The position numbers were made by a program, and so were the translations under genes. A stretch of DNA of 7,952 nucleotides from an uncultured Eubacteriales bacterium. Its GTDB lineage: Bacteria; Bacillota; Clostridia; Oscillospirales; CAG-272. The stretch is from assembly GCA_900547725.1 (NCBI GenBank), contig URHR01000079.1:1-7952 (forward strand), written 5' to 3'. Below the pieces are notes generated by a model. It ran no database searches. It was not told the DNA's origin and worked only from the letters and a program-made list of their open reading frames with translations. Every line of letters begins with the position of its first letter. Within the stretch, counting starts at the first letter, position 1. Shown one piece after another: positions 5,932-7,952 of the stretch.

Positions 5932-6074
5932 GGCGATTTTGGTAAGCGGATTTGCAAAACGCGACTTCCAAACGAGCCGACAACCGAGCCGTCGGGCAGT
6001 TTGACGGCGGGGTACTCGCGCCGGAACGCTTCTCTTTCGGCAGGCGTGCCGAAACGGATTGGGACGGTGTCAGA
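5907..6074 (-). pseudogene. Probable decayed gene fragment
   Basis: On the minus strand, reading TCT-GAC-ACC from 6074, a stretch of about 45 codons gives a protein-like sequence beginning SDTVPIRFGTPAEREAFRRE and continuing YPAVKLPDGSVVGSFGSRVL, with mostly G/C third positions as in the neighbouring genes. Near 5940 a shift of frame gives TKIAKHFIEVLF, which runs into the terminator hairpin without a stop codon. There is no start codon with a ribosome binding site. I do not recognise the family. It may instead be non-coding sequence that happens to stay open. Confidence 0.35.
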
Positions 6075-6100
6075 CAGAAGCGATTTTCTTTCACTTTTTA

Positions 6101-6322
6101 TTAGGAAAACAGAATAAGTGCAACACCTGTGATAAGCAGAACGATACCAACAACAAACTCTATCATTCCCACTTTCTTTGCGTATTCTTCTTTCTTCCGA
6201 CCGGCTTTGAAGTCCGCCTCAAAACCGTTGATAAGATTGTATTTCTTTTTAAAGTAAATGAAGTATCCAAACAGAAGGAATGCCAATCCCAGAACGACAG
6301 CCAATACCTTTAGGAATATCAT
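6101..6322 (-). CDS. Small two-helix membrane protein, possibly DUF3784-like
   Basis: A 73-aa protein with a hydrophobic helix at 3-24, a short basic loop (YFKKKYNLINGFEADFKAGR, 22-41, then KKEEYAKK), and a second helix at 53-72. This helix-KKYxLIxGF-helix layout resembles the small DUF3784 membrane proteins of Firmicutes, a tentative match from memory. The start is ATG 6322, which has GGAGG 7 nt upstream; an in-frame ATG at 6364 lies in the promoter region and has no ribosome binding site. It is AT-richer than its neighbours and is transcribed alone from the promoter at 6363-6392. Function unknown. No toxin or holin partner is visible beside it. Confidence 0.8.
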   Translation of the reverse strand: MIFLKVLAVVLGLAFLLFGYFIYFKKKYNLINGFEADFKAGRKKEEYAKKVGMIEFVVGIVLLITGVALILFS

Positions 6323-6362
6323 ATAACCACCTCCACAAAAAATTCCGATTTGTTGATACCTC

Positions 6363-6392
6363 ATTATATCATAAATCTATCCCACTTGTCAA
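6363..6392 (-). promoter_or_regulatory. SigA promoter of the small membrane protein gene
   Basis: On the minus strand TTGACA (6392-6387) and TATAAT (6368-6363) are exact consensus with an 18-bp spacer. The start should be near 6356, giving a leader of about 34 nt. It also rules out the longer in-frame start at 6364, which lies inside the -10 box. Confidence 0.82.
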
Positions 6393-6431
6393 TCTATATT
6401 ACCAATTAACTTGGAAAGGAATATCGAGGCG

Positions 6432-6560
6432 ATGAACGGCACGCTGACCTGCGAATATGTCAAACACTGGCTGATTTTTACGGTAACTCTGCCGGTTGCC
6501 TGTGCGGCGAAAAGAAAAAATCCGGTTTCCTATTGCAAAACCGTCCCGATTGTGGTATGA
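6432..6560 (+). CDS. Doubtful 42-codon ORF upstream of the AraC-type gene
   Basis: ATG 6432 opens 42 codons beginning MNGTLTCEYVKHWLIFTVTL and ending IVV-TGA at 6560. Upstream are only weak ribosome binding site candidates (AAAGGA 11 nt away, GAGG 3 nt away). Its last third lies over the -35 and -10 boxes of the AraC promoter, so it could be a leader peptide, a fragment of a lost gene, or chance. No homology is recognised. Confidence 0.2.
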   Translation: MNGTLTCEYVKHWLIFTVTLPVACAAKRKNPVSYCKTVPIVV

Positions 6561-6561
6561 T
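6533..6561 (+). promoter_or_regulatory. Extended -10 promoter of the AraC-type gene
   Basis: TTGCAA (6533-6538) and TATGAT (6556-6561) are spaced by 17 bp, and TGG directly before the -10 makes it an extended -10 promoter, compensating for the weak -35. The start near 6568 lies just before the ribosome binding site GGGGAGG (6574-6580). Confidence 0.65.
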
Positions 6562-6589
6562 AAATACAGACCCGGGGAGGTGTATGGCG

Positions 6590-7561
6590 ATGGGCATGAT
6601 TTACTATTACCGCGAATACGAAGGGGCAGATGCCCACATCCGGTGTGAACGGGGGGAGGATCTGCTGGGTATGACCGGCGACCGATACTATAAGAACGTG
6701 ATGAGCTGCTACCTGCGCGAGAAGGAAGCTTATCCGATCTACGTTCATTTTGCCGGAGAGGAATACGCTTCTCCCGACAAGGCGATTGTCAGACTGATCG
6801 ACCGGCGAACCACCTGGATGCATTTCGTTTGCGGCGGAAAGGGTATTTTCAATGGGCAGACCGTTCAGGCGGGGGATGCGTTTGTGGCATGGGTGAACGG
6901 TCGCAGGACGCTCATCAGCGATCCGGACGACCCGCTCCACTTCTATTGGATCGGTGTCAGCGGCATCAACCATCCGGAAATGCTGGTCAATCTCGGTTTT
7001 GAAAAGAACGACCGGGTTTTCCGGTGCCCGTATCTCGATGCCGTGCGGCAGCTTATCGGGGAGATTGTGTATACCACGGTTTCCGGTCTGAACCCTGTTG
7101 GTTATCAGGTCGGCAAGCTGATGCTCCTGCTGGCGCATCAGTCGCCCGCTTTTGAAAGCCCGATTGACATGGAGGAGCATTATACTGCGGCGGCAAAGCA
7201 GATTATGCGCGACAGTCAGTATCAGATTCCGGTGGAGGATGTGGCAAAAAAACTGGGTATCTCGCGCAAGCACCTGTGTGTGCTGTTCCGGCGGCAGACA
7301 AACGGGTCGGTACGGAATTATATTCTGGAGCATCGCAAGGATCAGGCAAAAAGCTATCTGCTGGAGGGCTACTCTCCGAAGAATGTGGGGGTGTTGCTCG
7401 GTTACAGCGACTATGCGGCGTTTTTCAACTTTTTCAAGAAAAACACCGGGCAGACTCCCACCGAATATGTGCGGAACAACCGCAACAAAAAAACGGAGGC
7501 AGAGGCCGCAAACGATGCTGCGAAGGACGCAAAAACGAGTGACGGACATTGTAAAAAATGA
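6590..7561 (+). CDS. AraC-family transcriptional regulator
   Basis: A 323-aa DNA-binding regulator. Residues about 60-125 form a cupin-like sensing domain (AraC_binding type) with the segment FNGQTVQAGDAFV (87-99) and HFYWIGV (117-123). A helical linker follows, and the C-terminal 100 residues hold two helix-turn-helix units: VEDVAKKLGISRKHLCVLFR (215-234) and VGVLLGYSDYAAFFNFFKKN (266-285), closing with TGQTPTEYV, the usual family signature. A charged Lys/Ala/Glu/Asp tail of about 27 residues (297-323) extends past the domain. I prefer ATG 6590, 9 nt from GGGGAGG; ATG 6584 (3 nt) and 6596 (15 nt) are possible. Such regulators usually sense a sugar or a related small molecule and act on adjacent genes; the likely target lies beyond the right edge. 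Ligand unknown. Confidence 0.92.
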   Translation: MGMIYYYREYEGADAHIRCERGEDLLGMTGDRYYKNVMSCYLREKEAYPIYVHFAGEEYASPDKAIVRLIDRRTTWMHFVCGGKGIFNGQTVQAGDAFVAWVNGRRTLISDPDDPLHFYWIGVSGINHPEMLVNLGFEKNDRVFRCPYLDAVRQLIGEIVYTTVSGLNPVGYQVGKLMLLLAHQSPAFESPIDMEEHYTAAAKQIMRDSQYQIPVEDVAKKLGISRKHLCVLFRRQTNGSVRNYILEHRKDQAKSYLLEGYSPKNVGVLLGYSDYAAFFNFFKKNTGQTPTEYVRNNRNKKTEAEAANDAAKDAKTSDGHCKK

Positions 7562-7586
7562 CGAATCAACGGTAACAAAATCACAT

Positions 7587-7625
7587 AAAAACGCGACATG
7601 GCAGACTTGTAATGTCGCGTTTTTT
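7587..7625 (+). terminator. Intrinsic terminator after the AraC-type gene
   Basis: A 13-bp perfect stem (7587-7599 with 7612-7624) encloses a 12-nt loop, and its 3' side ends in six T residues (7620-7625). It lies 25 nt past the stop codon. The 5' arm starts with AAAAA, so it could also stop transcription arriving from the right. Confidence 0.85.
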
Positions 7626-7787
7626 GTATTACAATAAAAAGGGAAGGGGGCAGGCGGACACCGCGCAGCCTCCGGACGGCGGCTTGCTTGCCGTTTCTGA
7701 CGGTGCAGGAATATCGTTGGAAGTGTGCGGGATTGCCATGAGGCGTCTCCGACACCATCGTTTGGCACAAACCGAAAAGATGAGACC
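7626..7787. other. Non-coding spacer with no recognised gene
   Basis: No start codon with a ribosome binding site is present on either strand. Open stretches here on both strands translate to Cys-, Ser- and Arg-rich sequences with no family resemblance. A few short GC-rich pairings are visible but nothing distinctive. Together with the promoters and repeat that follow, the stretch from 7562 to the right edge holds no confident complete gene. Confidence 0.5.
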
Positions 7788-7816
7788 TTGACAGAACCGG
7801 GAGCGGATGCTATCAT
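7788..7816 (+). promoter_or_regulatory. Promoter P1 upstream of the right-edge gene
   Basis: TTGACA (7788-7793) and TATCAT (7811-7816) are spaced by 17 bp, with a start predicted near 7823. It would give a leader of about 74 nt before the GTG at 7897, so it is the promoter compatible with the ribosome binding site at 7882-7890. Confidence 0.6.
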
Positions 7817-7846
7817 GGCAGCAAACGAATACCGAATTGGCTCCCT

Positions 7847-7863
7847 GAAATTCTCCGGAAATT
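7847..7863 (+). promoter_or_regulatory. Possible operator: GAAATT direct repeat
   Basis: GAAATT occurs at 7847-7852 and 7858-7863, an 11-bp period, starting 30 bp before and ending 13 bp before the second -35 box. Direct repeats at one helical turn suit an activator such as the adjacent AraC-type protein, but two short AT-rich copies can arise by chance. Confidence 0.25.
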
Positions 7864-7876
7864 TTCAAAAATCCAC

Positions 7877-7896
7877 TTGACAAGGAGGAGCAGGTC

Positions 7897-7905
<9 letters not shown>
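7877..7905 (+). promoter_or_regulatory. Promoter P2 directly before the GACA tract
   Basis: TTGACA (7877-7882) and TACAAT (7900-7905) are spaced by 17 bp. The predicted start, near 7912, is the first base or so of the repeat tract. If used, the mRNA would lack the ribosome binding site and GTG at 7882-7899, so this and the coding reading of the same bases are competing interpretations. Confidence 0.5.

Positions 7906-7952
<47 letters not shown>

Noticed and set aside
6530..7816. A 428-codon open frame antisense to the AraC-type gene.
   Set aside because: It covers a clear AraC protein with two helix-turn-helix motifs, runs through that gene's terminator and promoter, and shows no domain or ribosome binding site.

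Overview
The window looks like chromosome from a Gram-positive Clostridia-type bacterium (Bacillota), most likely an uncultured gut Oscillospirales or similar lineage. The evidence is strong AGGAGG-type ribosome binding sites, near-perfect SigA promoters (TTGACA-17-TATAAT), Rho-independent terminators, a lipobox lipoprotein and moderately GC-rich coding sequence with AT-rich spacers. The lineage is an inference; no rRNA or tRNA is present to confirm it. The right end stops inside a (GACA)n microsatellite, so it may be a contig edge.

Layout, left to right. Positions 1-171 are non-coding and hold inverted and direct repeats plus a candidate terminator. A GNAT acetyltransferase gene (172-624, minus) has a consensus promoter at 671-699. 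A divergent consensus promoter (801-829) drives a single-gene transcription unit for a 708-aa lipoprotein (889-3015, plus) that ends in a strong terminator. Then comes a 400-bp gap between convergent genes containing three large hairpins, one of which can fold in two mutually exclusive ways. A two-gene minus-strand operon follows, transcribed from a perfect promoter at 5814-5842: a CPA2-type cation:proton antiporter (5670-4216), then a divergent MgtC/SapB-family membrane protein (4204-3461). Upstream of that promoter are four TTTACA-like hexamers with an exact 11-bp period, resembling an OmpR/PhoB-family response-regulator site. A terminator-like hairpin lies at the very start of the leader.

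Next are a gene remnant (about 5907-6074, minus), a 73-aa two-helix membrane protein (6101-6322, minus) with its own promoter, and an AraC-family regulator (6590-7561, plus) with an extended -10 promoter and a bidirectional-looking terminator. After it come two promoter-like elements, a well-placed ribosome binding site with a GTG start, and the (GACA)n tract, suggesting the beginning of a possibly phase-variable gene outside the window.

The only clear functional partnership is the antiporter-MgtC operon, read as an ion/pH or envelope-stress homeostasis unit under response-regulator and possibly attenuation control. No defence system, CRISPR array, transposase or phage gene was seen. The items most worth a second look are the regulatory region of the ion operon, the switch-like hairpin region at 3218-3299, and the tetranucleotide repeat behind a plausible start codon.
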